Of a stretch of 9,514 nt of DNA, positions 1 through 7,705 are shown one piece after another (position 1 is the first letter of the stretch; each line of letters opens with the position of its first letter). The stretch comes from Anaerolineaceae bacterium. GTDB taxonomy: Bacteria; Chloroflexota; Anaerolineae; Anaerolineales; Anaerolineaceae. The DNA is taken from NCBI GenBank assembly GCA_003501835.1, contig DNOU01000209.1:6604-16117 (forward strand), given 5' to 3'. A program made the position numbers and the translations under genes. The notes under the pieces were generated by a model that had not been told where the DNA came from, did no database searches, and was given only the letters and a program-made list of their open reading frames with translations.

Positions 1-129
1 GGTGGAGCTCAAATTACCGGGGGGTTCATGGGGGCGATTCGCAGGACTTTTGCAGCCAGGGAAAACTATATGCGCGCCTTTCCTGAACCAAATGGGCACC
101 GTGAGAAGGATCTTTTTGAAGGTTTATAA
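1..129 (+). CDS. C-terminal end of an unidentified protein (5' partial)
   Basis: Reading frame 1 is open from the left edge to a TAA at 127-129 and gives 42 residues, beginning GGAQITGGFMGAIRRTFAAR and ending DLFEGL. I do not recognise the family from this tail; it is Gly-rich, then basic, then a short acidic end. It is taken as a real gene end because a strong rho-independent terminator in the same orientation starts 24 nt after the stop. It points toward phoU, so the two transcripts converge. The length and start lie outside the window, and nothing here ties its function to the phosphate or polysaccharide genes. Confidence 0.6.
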   Translation, partial: GGAQITGGFMGAIRRTFAARENYMRAFPEPNGHREKDLFEGL

Positions 130-152
130 AGGATGACCTTGAAGGAATGAAG

Positions 153-176
153 ACAGGAGCGAAAGCTCCTGTTTTT
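153..176 (+). terminator. Intrinsic terminator after the partial plus-strand gene
   Basis: A perfect 8-bp stem (ACAGGAGC at 153-160 with GCTCCTGT at 165-172) closes a GAAA tetraloop and runs straight into five T residues (172-176). Stem, stable tetraloop and U-tract fit a rho-independent terminator for the gene ending at 129. On the other strand the stem is followed by only a short, mixed T stretch, so it is mainly a plus-strand signal. Confidence 0.85.
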
Positions 177-208
177 CATGACGGAAGGGTGGCTGACCTG
201 GCAGGTGC

Positions 209-361
209 ATGGAGCGGGTAGAAACCCAAAATTCAGGTGAGTCAATGAACGACTCACAGGATGATAAAGATGGCAGGTCAGGCTCCAGCAAGGCTTCCGA
301 AAAGTTCAAAAAAGAGTGGAACGAAACCGGCAATCTTCCGCAGCACCGGATCCGCATTTGA
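209..361 (+). CDS. Possible small hydrophilic protein, 50 aa (weak)
   Basis: An ORF runs from ATG 209 to TGA 359-361 and encodes a very polar, charged peptide (MERVETQNSGES, then a Ser/Asp/Lys-rich stretch, then FKKEWNETGNLPQHRIRI). An internal ATG at 245 has a better ribosome site: AGGTG at 235-239, about 5 nt away, giving 38 residues. There is no hydrophobic segment, Cys or recognised motif. It lies after the terminator at 153-176, so it would need its own promoter, and I could not point to a convincing one. It may be real, since the composition is protein-like and Cys-free, or it may be a chance ORF in the convergent intergenic region. The opposite strand here also carries a 77-codon open frame that I regard as a shadow. 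Confidence 0.3.
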   Translation: MERVETQNSGESMNDSQDDKDGRSGSSKASEKFKKEWNETGNLPQHRIRI

Positions 362-369
362 CAAATTCA

Positions 370-393
370 TTCATTCCACCACCATGGAATGAA
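370..393 (-). terminator. Hairpin after phoU, possible terminator
   Basis: A 9-bp inverted repeat (TTCATTCCA at 370-378, TGGAATGAA at 385-393) with a 6-nt loop lies about 36 nt past the phoU stop. Read in the phoU direction it is followed by TGAATTTG, a poor U-tract. It could end the minus-strand operon or just stabilise the 3' end of its mRNA. The stem is clear; its role as an efficient terminator is uncertain. Confidence 0.4.
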
Positions 394-428
394 CCAGTGG
401 AGGCAAACTCGATCGAATGCTTTCGAAG

Positions 429-1109
429 TTAATCCCCCTGGATATCTTTTGGCTCGGTTTCGAGCTCGAGAAATTCTCCAGTAGCGATGAAATAGGTTCG
501 TTCGCAGATGTTGGTTACCCGGTCTGCCATGCGTTCGAGATTATGCGCCACCCAAAGCAGCAGATTCATGTGATCGAGAATGGCAGGCTTTTCCAGCATG
601 GTATGGACGATAAAATGCTGTGCCTGGATGAACAATTGGTCGACCTGATCATCATCAGCAGGGATAGCTCTGGCAGTCTGAAAATCCTCGCTGACGAAAG
701 CGGCCAGAGCCCGGTGGAACATGTTCACCGCCTTTTCAGCCATGAGTTCAAATTCCTTAACGGGGATGGGCAATTCAATGTCTTTCAGGTTGATAACCAC
801 CTTGCAGATGCCCTTGGCGTAATCTCCCATGCGTTCCAATTCTGAGGAGATCTCCAGCATGGCGGCGAGCAGCCGCAGATCGTGAGCCAGCGGCTGCTGG
901 GTGGCGATCAAGATCAACACTGCGCTTTCCACTGCATAGCGTTTTTCATTGATCTGCCGGTCATTGTTGTAGATCAGACGTGCAGCATTGATATCGCGGT
1001 TCTTCAGCGCCTGAACTGCCTGAAGTGTGGCCTGTTCAACCATGCTGCCCATTACCAGTAATTCGTCCTGGATCAGGTGGATCTGAAGGTTTAAATTCTC
1101 ACGCGCCAT
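429..1109 (-). CDS. phoU: PhoU, phosphate signalling adaptor
   Basis: The 226-residue protein has the usual PhoU length and two tandem three-helix repeats. Each repeat carries the signature metal-binding segment: SSELERMGDYAKGI around residues 88-101, and HNLERMADRVTNICER around 189-204. PhoU is a cytoplasmic, peripheral protein. In studied bacteria it links the Pst transporter (through PstB) to the PhoR kinase and keeps the Pho response off when phosphate is plentiful. The ATG at 1107-1109 has an AGAGGTC ribosome site 4 nt upstream (1114-1120). It lies 17 nt after pstB and is surely co-transcribed with it. It is the last gene of the minus-strand series. Both repeats look intact; the C-terminal tail after residue 205 is acidic and unremarkable. 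Confidence 0.97.
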   Translation of the reverse strand: MARENLNLQIHLIQDELLVMGSMVEQATLQAVQALKNRDINAARLIYNNDRQINEKRYAVESAVLILIATQQPLAHDLRLLAAMLEISSELERMGDYAKGICKVVINLKDIELPIPVKEFELMAEKAVNMFHRALAAFVSEDFQTARAIPADDDQVDQLFIQAQHFIVHTMLEKPAILDHMNLLLWVAHNLERMADRVTNICERTYFIATGEFLELETEPKDIQGD

Positions 1110-1126
1110 AGGTGACCTCTTTTCGC

Positions 1127-1915
1127 TTAACCATACCGTCCGGAAATATAATCTTCAGTTGTTTTATTGCGGGGATTGGTAAAAATCTGGCTGGTTTCAC
1201 CATATTCTACCATCACCCCTGCCCGGTCAGGTGCCATTGAGAAGAAGGCAGTGTAATCAGAAGCCCGACCTGCTTGCTGCATGTTGTGCGTCACAATGAT
1301 GATCGTGTAGTTGACAGAAAGAGTGCGCATCAGGTCTTCAATTTTGAGAGTGGCGCTGGGGTCCAGGGCTGAACAGGGTTCATCCATGAGGATGATTTCG
1401 GGTTTCACTGCAAGGGCTCGCGCAATGCACAATCTTTGCTGCTGACCTCCAGAGAGCGATAATGCACTTTTGCCTAACGAGTCTTTGACTTCGTCCCATA
1501 GAGCTGCCTGTTGAAGGCTTTCTTCGACCAACGAATCGAGCTTTCCGCGGATTCCATTGACTTTTAAACCCCAGGCAATGTTATCGTAGATCGATTTTGG
1601 AAAGGGATTGGGTCTTTGGAACACCATACCAATTTGCTGGCGAATGCGTACCGGATCCACTTTTGGATCGTAGATATTCTCGCCATGAAAGAGGACGCTT
1701 CCAGTGATCCTCGCTCCGGGGATGAAGTCATTCATACGGTTAAAGCAGCGTAGAACCGTGCTTTTCCCACAGCCCGATGGTCCAATAATGGCAGTGATCT
1801 TTCGCGGTTCAAAATTCAGTGAAACCCCCTTCACAGCCCGGAAATTTCCGTAATAAATGTCCAGATCGTGGGTGCTGATCGCATAATCCCGCGTCGATTC
1901 CTGATTTTCTACCAA
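1127..1915 (-). CDS. pstB: PstB, phosphate ABC transporter ATPase
   Basis: The 262-residue cytoplasmic ATPase normally powers the high-affinity PstSCAB phosphate importer. All ABC motifs are present in order: Walker A GPSGCGKST (45-53), Q-loop Gln at about 100 in VFQRPNPFPKSIYDN (the PstB-specific stretch), signature LSGGQ (154-158), Walker B IILMDEP (174-180), D-loop SALD (182-185) and H-loop His210 (VTHNM). The start is TTG (1913-1915), chosen because GGGAG lies 6 nt upstream and the next in-frame Met is near residue 61, inside the domain after Walker A. PstS, PstC and PstA are not next to it; the preceding gene is the histidine kinase, 98 nt away. PhoU follows after 17 nt. PstB here may serve a transporter encoded elsewhere and, with PhoU, signal to the adjacent kinase. 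Confidence 0.96.
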   Translation of the reverse strand: MVENQESTRDYAISTHDLDIYYGNFRAVKGVSLNFEPRKITAIIGPSGCGKSTVLRCFNRMNDFIPGARITGSVLFHGENIYDPKVDPVRIRQQIGMVFQRPNPFPKSIYDNIAWGLKVNGIRGKLDSLVEESLQQAALWDEVKDSLGKSALSLSGGQQQRLCIARALAVKPEIILMDEPCSALDPSATLKIEDLMRTLSVNYTIIIVTHNMQQAGRASDYTAFFSMAPDRAGVMVEYGETSQIFTNPRNKTTEDYISGRYG

Positions 1916-1921
1916 GTAGTA

Positions 1922-1926
1922 CTCCC
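1922..1926 (-). promoter_or_regulatory. Ribosome binding site supporting the TTG start of pstB
   Basis: Reading the minus strand, GGGAG is followed by 6 nt and then TTG. No ATG or GTG in frame offers a complete ABC domain with a comparable site, so this motif decides the start. A TTG codon may lower the translation rate of pstB relative to its neighbours. Confidence 0.6.
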
Positions 1927-1958
1927 AAAGACAGGTGTTGTTTGTGTGACTTACCTTC

Positions 1959-1970
1959 CAATTATAATTG
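1959..1970 (-). promoter_or_regulatory. Palindrome CAATTATAATTG in the pre-pstB gap, possible -10 element
   Basis: This perfect 12-bp palindrome contains TATAAT on both strands and is a distinctly AT-rich island in the gap between the kinase and pstB. On the minus strand TATAAT (1966-1961) lies about 45 nt before the pstB start, a suitable place for an internal promoter. The sequence 16 to 18 nt further upstream has no good -35 match, and no extended -10 TG is present. It could instead be a regulator half-site pair. I saw no clear Pho-box direct repeats beside it. Role inferred only. Confidence 0.3.
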
Positions 1971-2002
1971 CGAGCGCATTTTCTCGCCTTCTTTGCCGGC
2001 GA
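1970..2002 (-). other. Two overlapping, mutually exclusive short hairpins before pstB
   Basis: Between the kinase stop and pstB, one 5-bp stem pairs GCGAG (1970-1974) with CTCGC (1983-1987). Another pairs TCGCC (1984-1988) with GGCGA (1998-2002). They share bases 1984-1987, so only one can form at a time. Neither is followed by a T-run on the minus strand, so these are not ordinary terminators. They may be RNA processing or stabilising elements in the operon mRNA, or chance. Confidence 0.25.
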
Positions 2003-2013
2003 ACATCCCCGAA

Positions 2014-3777
2014 TCAGCCTGCGAGAGGCAGACTGAAGGTGAAGGTACTGCCCTGACCTTCCACGCTCTCCACCCAGATCTTTCCGCGATGGGCTTCTAC
2101 GGTGTGCCGCGCGATGGAAAGACCCAGGCCGGTGCCGCCGGTGGTTCTGGCTTTGTCGGTCTTATAAAAGCGCTCGAAGATGCGATCGAGATCTGCAGGC
2201 TTGATTCCCACACCAGTATCGCTGACAGATACTTCCAACATGTTGGACGCGACCCGGGCTTCCACCATGATTGCACCTCCCGGCGCGGTGAATTTTATCG
2301 CATTATGAAGCAGGTTGACCACCACTTCCTGTATGCGTGGAGCATCTGCCAGAACGTGCGGCAGCGATTCCTGATATCCAGTGGACAATTTGATCCCTGC
2401 GCGATCAGCCTGCGGCTTCATGCGTTCCACCGAAGGTTGTAGAAAAGTCAATGGATCCACCGGTGAAATATTGAAGGGTACTTTTCCACTCTCAATTTTT
2501 GCCAGTTCCAAAAATTCTTCCACCATCTGGGTCATATTGTCGATTTCGTCATTCATCAGGAAGAGGAAATGGCTGGCATTTTTAGGATCGTCCGGCAAAC
2601 TTTCCTGGGCGGTCTCTGTCAATGCTTTGAGGGATGCCAGCGGGGTCCGCAGCTCATGGGAGGCGTTGCTGACAAAATCCCTGCGGATGGATTCCAGCCT
2701 GCGCAGCCGGGTAAGATCTTGCACCAGGATGAGCGTTGCCCCCGGCATTGACGCTCCAAGCGATGACGCGATCACCTGCAGATAGCGCTTTTCAAGGAGC
2801 AAATCAAGAGTCGCCTCCTCGGTTTTCCCGCTGTCGACACTTTTCATCCAGAGGTCATAGACCTGGTGGTTGCGGATCACTTCGATGAGCGAAGGATGAT
2901 TGGCAGGCACCTGCTTTACATCAAACAGATCCATGGCAGCTTCATTGATCAATTCCACAGTGCCTTCACGGGAAATGATGATGGCTCCATCGGTCATGTT
3001 CGAGAGCACAGCATCAAGGGTAGCCTGCTCGGATTTCAGATTTGAAATTTCTGTATTCAAGCGGGTGATGAGATCGTTAAAGGAGGTGGTCAATACGCCA
3101 ATTTCATCATTTTCCAGATTGGCAGGCAGGGTCGCCAATTCCTGGCCCTGTGAAACGGACTGCACCTGGGCTGTAAGCCGCCTGAGTGGGTTGATGCCCC
3201 GGGAAGTAAGCAAGACTGCCAGGGCGATGGCGATCAATACGGCAGTCAGCATGATCCCCAAATTGACATTGGTGATCGTGCGAATTTGCTGGTGCAGGAG
3301 CGAGGTCGAAATCGACAGACGCGCAACCCCGATGATCTTGCTGCCATCTTTTATGGGTACTGCCGCGTAAAGCAATTCGTCATTCAAAGTGACACTTTGG
3401 CGAATTTCGGTATCCGATCTGCCGGAAAGGGCAGCCTGCACTTCAGGGCGCAGCAAATGGTTCTCCAGCAACAGCAACGGAGCTGCAGATTCTCCAATAA
3501 CGGTTCCATCAGGCAGAATGATGGTCACCCGGACGTCGGAATTCTCCTTTTGCGATAGGGTCAATGTTTGAACATCGGAATAGGGAGCTCCTTTCAGGAT
3601 CAGGGGAGCAGCATTGTCTGCATAAAGGTGTGCCATTTGCAACAGCCTCTGCTCCCAGTTCTGAGTCGCGAAGTCAAAGACAGCGGTGGATACGAAGATG
3701 TTGATGATGACCAAAGAAAGCAGGAGAAGAATGAGAAACGGTAAAACCACTTTCCAGGCATAAGGTAAGCTTTTCAT
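2014..3777 (-). CDS. phoR: PhoR-type membrane sensor histidine kinase
   Basis: The 587-residue kinase has the full PhoR-like layout: TM helix at about 10-32; an outside sensor region of about 140 residues (33-170) with a Cache/PAS-like strand pattern; TM helix at about 172-192; HAMP at about 193-243; a PAS domain at about 250-355 (NMTDGAIIISREGTVELIN); HisKA with phospho-acceptor His374 in FVSNASHELRTPL; and a catalytic ATPase domain with N-box NLLHNAIKFT (488-497), DTGVGI (520-525), IFERFYKTD (533-541) and GTGLGLSIA (548-556). It should phosphorylate and dephosphorylate the regulator encoded just upstream. The chosen ATG (3775-3777) follows GAGGAA overlapping the regulator stop. The frame stays open for 26 more codons upstream, but those overlap the regulator and would put a polar leader before TM1. 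Context with pstB and phoU supports phosphate sensing; the ligand is not shown by sequence. Confidence 0.93.
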   Translation of the reverse strand: MKSLPYAWKVVLPFLILLLLSLVIINIFVSTAVFDFATQNWEQRLLQMAHLYADNAAPLILKGAPYSDVQTLTLSQKENSDVRVTIILPDGTVIGESAAPLLLLENHLLRPEVQAALSGRSDTEIRQSVTLNDELLYAAVPIKDGSKIIGVARLSISTSLLHQQIRTITNVNLGIMLTAVLIAIALAVLLTSRGINPLRRLTAQVQSVSQGQELATLPANLENDEIGVLTTSFNDLITRLNTEISNLKSEQATLDAVLSNMTDGAIIISREGTVELINEAAMDLFDVKQVPANHPSLIEVIRNHQVYDLWMKSVDSGKTEEATLDLLLEKRYLQVIASSLGASMPGATLILVQDLTRLRRLESIRRDFVSNASHELRTPLASLKALTETAQESLPDDPKNASHFLFLMNDEIDNMTQMVEEFLELAKIESGKVPFNISPVDPLTFLQPSVERMKPQADRAGIKLSTGYQESLPHVLADAPRIQEVVVNLLHNAIKFTAPGGAIMVEARVASNMLEVSVSDTGVGIKPADLDRIFERFYKTDKARTTGGTGLGLSIARHTVEAHRGKIWVESVEGQGSTFTFSLPLAG

Positions 3778-3780
3778 CTT

Positions 3781-3784
3781 TTCC

Positions 3785-3786
<2 letters not shown>
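3781..3786 (-). promoter_or_regulatory. Ribosome site deciding the histidine kinase start
   Basis: GAGGAA overlaps the TGA stop (3785-3787) of the response regulator and lies 3 nt (4 nt from the AGGA core) before ATG 3777. This stop, ribosome site and start arrangement implies translational coupling of regulator and kinase, and argues against the longer upstream start at 3855. Confidence 0.6.
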
Positions 3787-4494
<708 letters not shown>

Positions 4495-4498
<4 letters not shown>

Positions 4499-5715
4499 TG
4501 GTTCCTGCCTAAATTCATCAACTTCTCTTCCATTATTGCAGAGAATTGCTCACGATTAAAGTACTTTTCCACATGCAAACGGGCATTGACACCCATTTTC
4601 CGGCATAATTCGGGTGATTGGCTCAATTTCAGTATGGCTTCGGATAGGGCTGCCGGATTGCCAGGCGGCACAAAGACACCGCTGTCTGATTCCTCGATCA
4701 CCTTGCGGATCACGCCATCGATACAGCACAAAGTGGGACGACCAGCCGCCATGTAATCAAAGATTTTATTGGGATAGGTCGTCTTGTACATTTCAAGAGG
4801 TTTCAAAATGGCGATGCAGGCGTCCGATGCGGCGAGAACTTCGCTCATCTCATTTTTAGCCACAGGAGGTGAAAAATACACATTGGACAGGTGTTTATCT
4901 GCCGCATATTTTTGAAGGTGCTCCCTTTCCTTTCCATCGCCGATCAGAACAAATTTTACATTTTGATTTTCACGCAGGATAACGGCGGTGTCCAGCACCA
5001 CGATCAAATCATTTGACAAGCCGAAGGCACCCGCGTAAAGCACGACAAAAGCATTTTCAACTTCCCATTGCTTTCGATAGCTGACTCCGTGGGAATGGGG
5101 GTCGAACATGTCAGGATTCACCCCGTTGGGAATGAGGACCACCGATCTGGCTCCGCGTGAATGGACGGGATCGATAAAACCGGGAGAGTTCACTACGAGC
5201 AGGTCACTGTGCCGGTACAGGAATGATTCCAACCAGAGGGAAAGACGGATGAGGACCGGATTCTTCAGGACGCCCACCGCTATCGCAAATTCAGGCCACA
5301 GGTCGCGCACTTCGAAAAGCAGGCGCACCCTTTTCAACCGTGCGAGCATCCAGGCGGTAAATCCCTGAAAGATGGGCGGAGTGGTACCCCAAACCACGGA
5401 TACATTTTTGATGCTGCACCCCACCCAGAACGAAGAGAACATAAAGCTGAAGAAGCTGAATACCCGGTGAACGAAACTGCGGTGAAGCGCTGAATAGGTG
5501 TAAGTCCGCAGGATGGTGATCCCTGGCTCAGGTTCTTCTCGATTCACCCAATGAATGCGGTCAACTGCAGATTTACCGGTAAGGTAGCTTACTGGACTGG
5601 CAATGATGGTCACCTGGTGGCCGTGCCTGGCAAGGTACTGAGCCATTTCATAATGGCGGGTCCCGCCAGCTTCGTTGAGGCCGGCAAACGCCTGGTGTAT
5701 AAGCAGCACATGCAT
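4495..5715 (-). CDS. GT4 glycosyltransferase, WbuB-like
   Basis: The 406-residue protein is a retaining GT-B enzyme of the GT4 type that transfers a sugar from a nucleotide donor to a growing, probably lipid-linked, glycan at the inner face of the membrane. The N-terminal half shows the WbuB-like start MHVLLIHQAF, then GGTRHYEMAQYLARHGHQV (18-36) and FEVRDLWPEFAIAVGVL (134-150). The C-terminal half begins after IPNGVNPDMF (195-204) and carries VVLYAGAFG (224-232), FVLIGDGKERE (255-265) and the donor-site region YPNKIFDYMAAGRPTL (314-329). A hydrophobic or aromatic stretch at about 85-100 may touch the membrane. WbuB adds N-acetylfucosamine in O-antigen; the sugar here cannot be told. The start ATG 5715 is 15 nt after the heparinase-family gene; AAGGA is rather far (12 nt), so translation may depend on coupling. 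The stop overlaps the next start. Confidence 0.9.
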
Positions 5716-5730
5716 GAATTGATTTTATCC

Positions 5731-7683
5731 TTATTTGGGGGAGAGGGTGTTCAGTTTCCAGGTGGAAACGAATCGAAGGGGTGCAGAAAATGGGCTGCTC
5801 ACCACCATGGACAGGGCAGGAATTTTGGCGCAATAGGTGGGCGAGTACCATCCCCGGGTAGGGTCATCCTTTGTTCCGGCAATCGTTTCTCCAGCACGGA
5901 CCAGCGAGATCTGTAGGTCGGAATCCTGCCCGGCAGGAAGATCAGCAGCGATCTCGAGATTGATGCTGCGGTCATTCTGATCCAGGAAAATACCCTTTGA
6001 AACGAGCTTGAAGCCCCAATCCGGGAGCAACCAATGGAGATCAGCCCTCCCCGGTTTTTTCATAATCCCGATGGGAATCAGTTCGTCAACGACCTTGAAT
6101 CCTTTGCCAGGGAGGAAAGTGAGGTTGCGAATATGACGAATCGGAGGATCGGTACGCCAGATCATGAAAGCTGACCGCGAATTTTCGTCAGTCTGTGGTG
6201 TGTACTGTGCATTTGTCCACTTCAACCATAAAAAACGACCGGTGCGCAGCATCTGATCCTGCCCGTCAATGGAGACCGTGTTGTGGACGCAGGTACGAGC
6301 AAGAGCATTATCCCAGGGCGGTGGAGCATTGTACAGGTAGCTGCCAGCATCCAGGGCGATGTTTACACCTTCCCACCAAAGATCGACTGCAAGCTGATCC
6401 GCGTGGGCGGGACGGGAGTGGAAGGTGACCGCTCGCAAGGTTCCCCAACACTTTTCATCTCCGACACGGTGAGTGGAATGAATAAAATTTGAGACCAGGG
6501 GCGGATTCTGATCTGAATTTGGAAGCGGAATTCCCAACACCAGGGCAAGCGCATCCCAGGGTCCGGGAGGATAAGCGGGGTGGTGAAGAAAGGCAAGACT
6601 TGCCGCCTGCAGCGTGGGACGTACATCTCCATAATCAGATGCGCCAAACGGAAGCAGGAAGGTGCCGTCATTATGCCCCAGGTTGGATGCGCTGCCGCTG
6701 ACCGGATCTGTGAATTCCTCCAACCAGTGGGTGGCAGCAGCCAGACGCCCAAGAACGGATTTGCTGATCACGCGTCTGTTTTTCTGCGCATAGGCATAAT
6801 ATACCAGGGAGAGCTGCAGAATCATTCGATGATAATTGGTGCTGTGCTGGCTGTAAGTACCCTCCGGCTCTACCTGGGTGAGAAGAGCATGCTCAAATTC
6901 GCCAAATCCGATCTCCGTCCAGCGCTTTGCCAGGGGGTGCCGGCCGGAAAATAATGTGCCTGCCATGATCAAGCCCAGGGCTTCCGAGAGCAGGTGGTTG
7001 TTGTTTTGCGAACGGGCATAATCCAGTGTGGCACTGATCCGGCGGGCTGATTGTTCAACAAGCCAGGTCAGCGCTTGCACCCGTTCTTTTGTCGTGGAGG
7101 GAAGGTTTTCAAAGCACTGCCAGGCAAAAAGCATGGGCAGCAGGCGAAGTGCCACTTCCTGGGCGGATGACCAATTGGGTCCGCTGTTCACCGGGTTGTG
7201 GCTGGTAAACTGCTCAAGATTCTTCCAGAAGCGTTCTGCATATCCCGCATCACCACTTACCTTTCCAGCCACTGCCAGTGAATAAACCCAGGTAAAGCGG
7301 GCGGGCTCCCAGGTGAATTTGATGTCTTCCCCTGCGAATGAGTCAATGTAATGCGTCCAATGGTCAAGGGAATTCGCTGCCAAAGCCAGTGTCAGCGGGG
7401 CAGAGGGACCGCCAAAGGGGTGGTACCTGCCGTGCAAGACTTCATCAGCCCCGGCAATGAAGGCGGCGAGCTCCAGTTTATTGAACTGATCGGATTCCAG
7501 GCAGGAAAAAGGGGATAAACAGGCTGGTCCATCCAGGGCAGATACCGCTGATCTCCATCCCCCGGTTGGAGTCGCTCTTCGGAAGAAGCCTGTACGCAGT
7601 TTGACCTGGTAAGCGGCATAAGGGAGCAGCTGCTTCAAACCCAGTTCTCTGATTAAGAGCAAGCCTTTTTGCAGGGGGATCAC
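5731..7683 (-). CDS. Heparinase II/III family protein (alginate-lyase-like fold)
   Basis: The protein has about 650 residues: an N-terminal (alpha/alpha) toroid lyase domain (to about residue 320) and a C-terminal beta-sandwich heparinase II/III domain (about 390-640). Family motifs are NNNHLLSEALG (227-237), EGTYSQHSTNYHR (274-286), GHNDGTFLLPFG (336-347), HADQLAVDLWW (427-437) and CVHNTVSIDGQDQM (465-478). By analogy with heparinases, the Asn/His of the first motif, a Tyr of the second and His427 are likely catalytic. Such enzymes cleave uronic-acid-containing glycans by beta-elimination. No signal peptide is visible, unlike secreted degradative members; similar proteins occur in polysaccharide biosynthesis clusters. 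The frame is open 68 codons further up, but that part is Pro/Ser-rich and overlaps the preceding gene. GTG 7683, after AGAGGTGG 11 nt upstream, is my best start; GTG 7698 or a TTG slightly downstream are possible. Confidence 0.87.
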   Translation of the reverse strand: MIPLQKGLLLIRELGLKQLLPYAAYQVKLRTGFFRRATPTGGWRSAVSALDGPACLSPFSCLESDQFNKLELAAFIAGADEVLHGRYHPFGGPSAPLTLALAANSLDHWTHYIDSFAGEDIKFTWEPARFTWVYSLAVAGKVSGDAGYAERFWKNLEQFTSHNPVNSGPNWSSAQEVALRLLPMLFAWQCFENLPSTTKERVQALTWLVEQSARRISATLDYARSQNNNHLLSEALGLIMAGTLFSGRHPLAKRWTEIGFGEFEHALLTQVEPEGTYSQHSTNYHRMILQLSLVYYAYAQKNRRVISKSVLGRLAAATHWLEEFTDPVSGSASNLGHNDGTFLLPFGASDYGDVRPTLQAASLAFLHHPAYPPGPWDALALVLGIPLPNSDQNPPLVSNFIHSTHRVGDEKCWGTLRAVTFHSRPAHADQLAVDLWWEGVNIALDAGSYLYNAPPPWDNALARTCVHNTVSIDGQDQMLRTGRFLWLKWTNAQYTPQTDENSRSAFMIWRTDPPIRHIRNLTFLPGKGFKVVDELIPIGIMKKPGRADLHWLLPDWGFKLVSKGIFLDQNDRSINLEIAADLPAGQDSDLQISLVRAGETIAGTKDDPTRGWYSPTYCAKIPALSMVVSSPFSAPLRFVSTWKLNTLSPK

Positions 7684-7705
7684 GGTAGGTTTGTCCACCT
7701 CTGGA

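Noticed and set aside
124..357. Minus-strand ORF of 77 codons in the convergent gap
   Set aside because: It would run through the plus-strand terminator stem, has no ribosome site, and its peptide has no recognisable feature.
417..845. Plus-strand ORF of 142 codons opposite phoU
   Set aside because: It is antisense to an intact phoU with both signature repeats; no family features and no ribosome site of note.
1916..2013. Pho box upstream of pstB
   Set aside because: I looked for paired direct repeats like CTGTCA or TTAACA at 11-nt spacing. Only a lone CTGTC and a CACA-rich stretch are present, which is not enough to call an operator.
1942..2442. Plus-strand ORF of 166 codons opposite the end of the kinase gene and the pre-pstB gap
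   Set aside because: Most of it mirrors the conserved kinase ATPase domain; the peptide is His/Arg-rich without any motif.
5716..5730. Separate promoter for the glycosyltransferase
   Set aside because: The gap is only 15 nt, and no -10/-35 pair was evident in the adjacent end of the heparinase-family gene on reading by eye.
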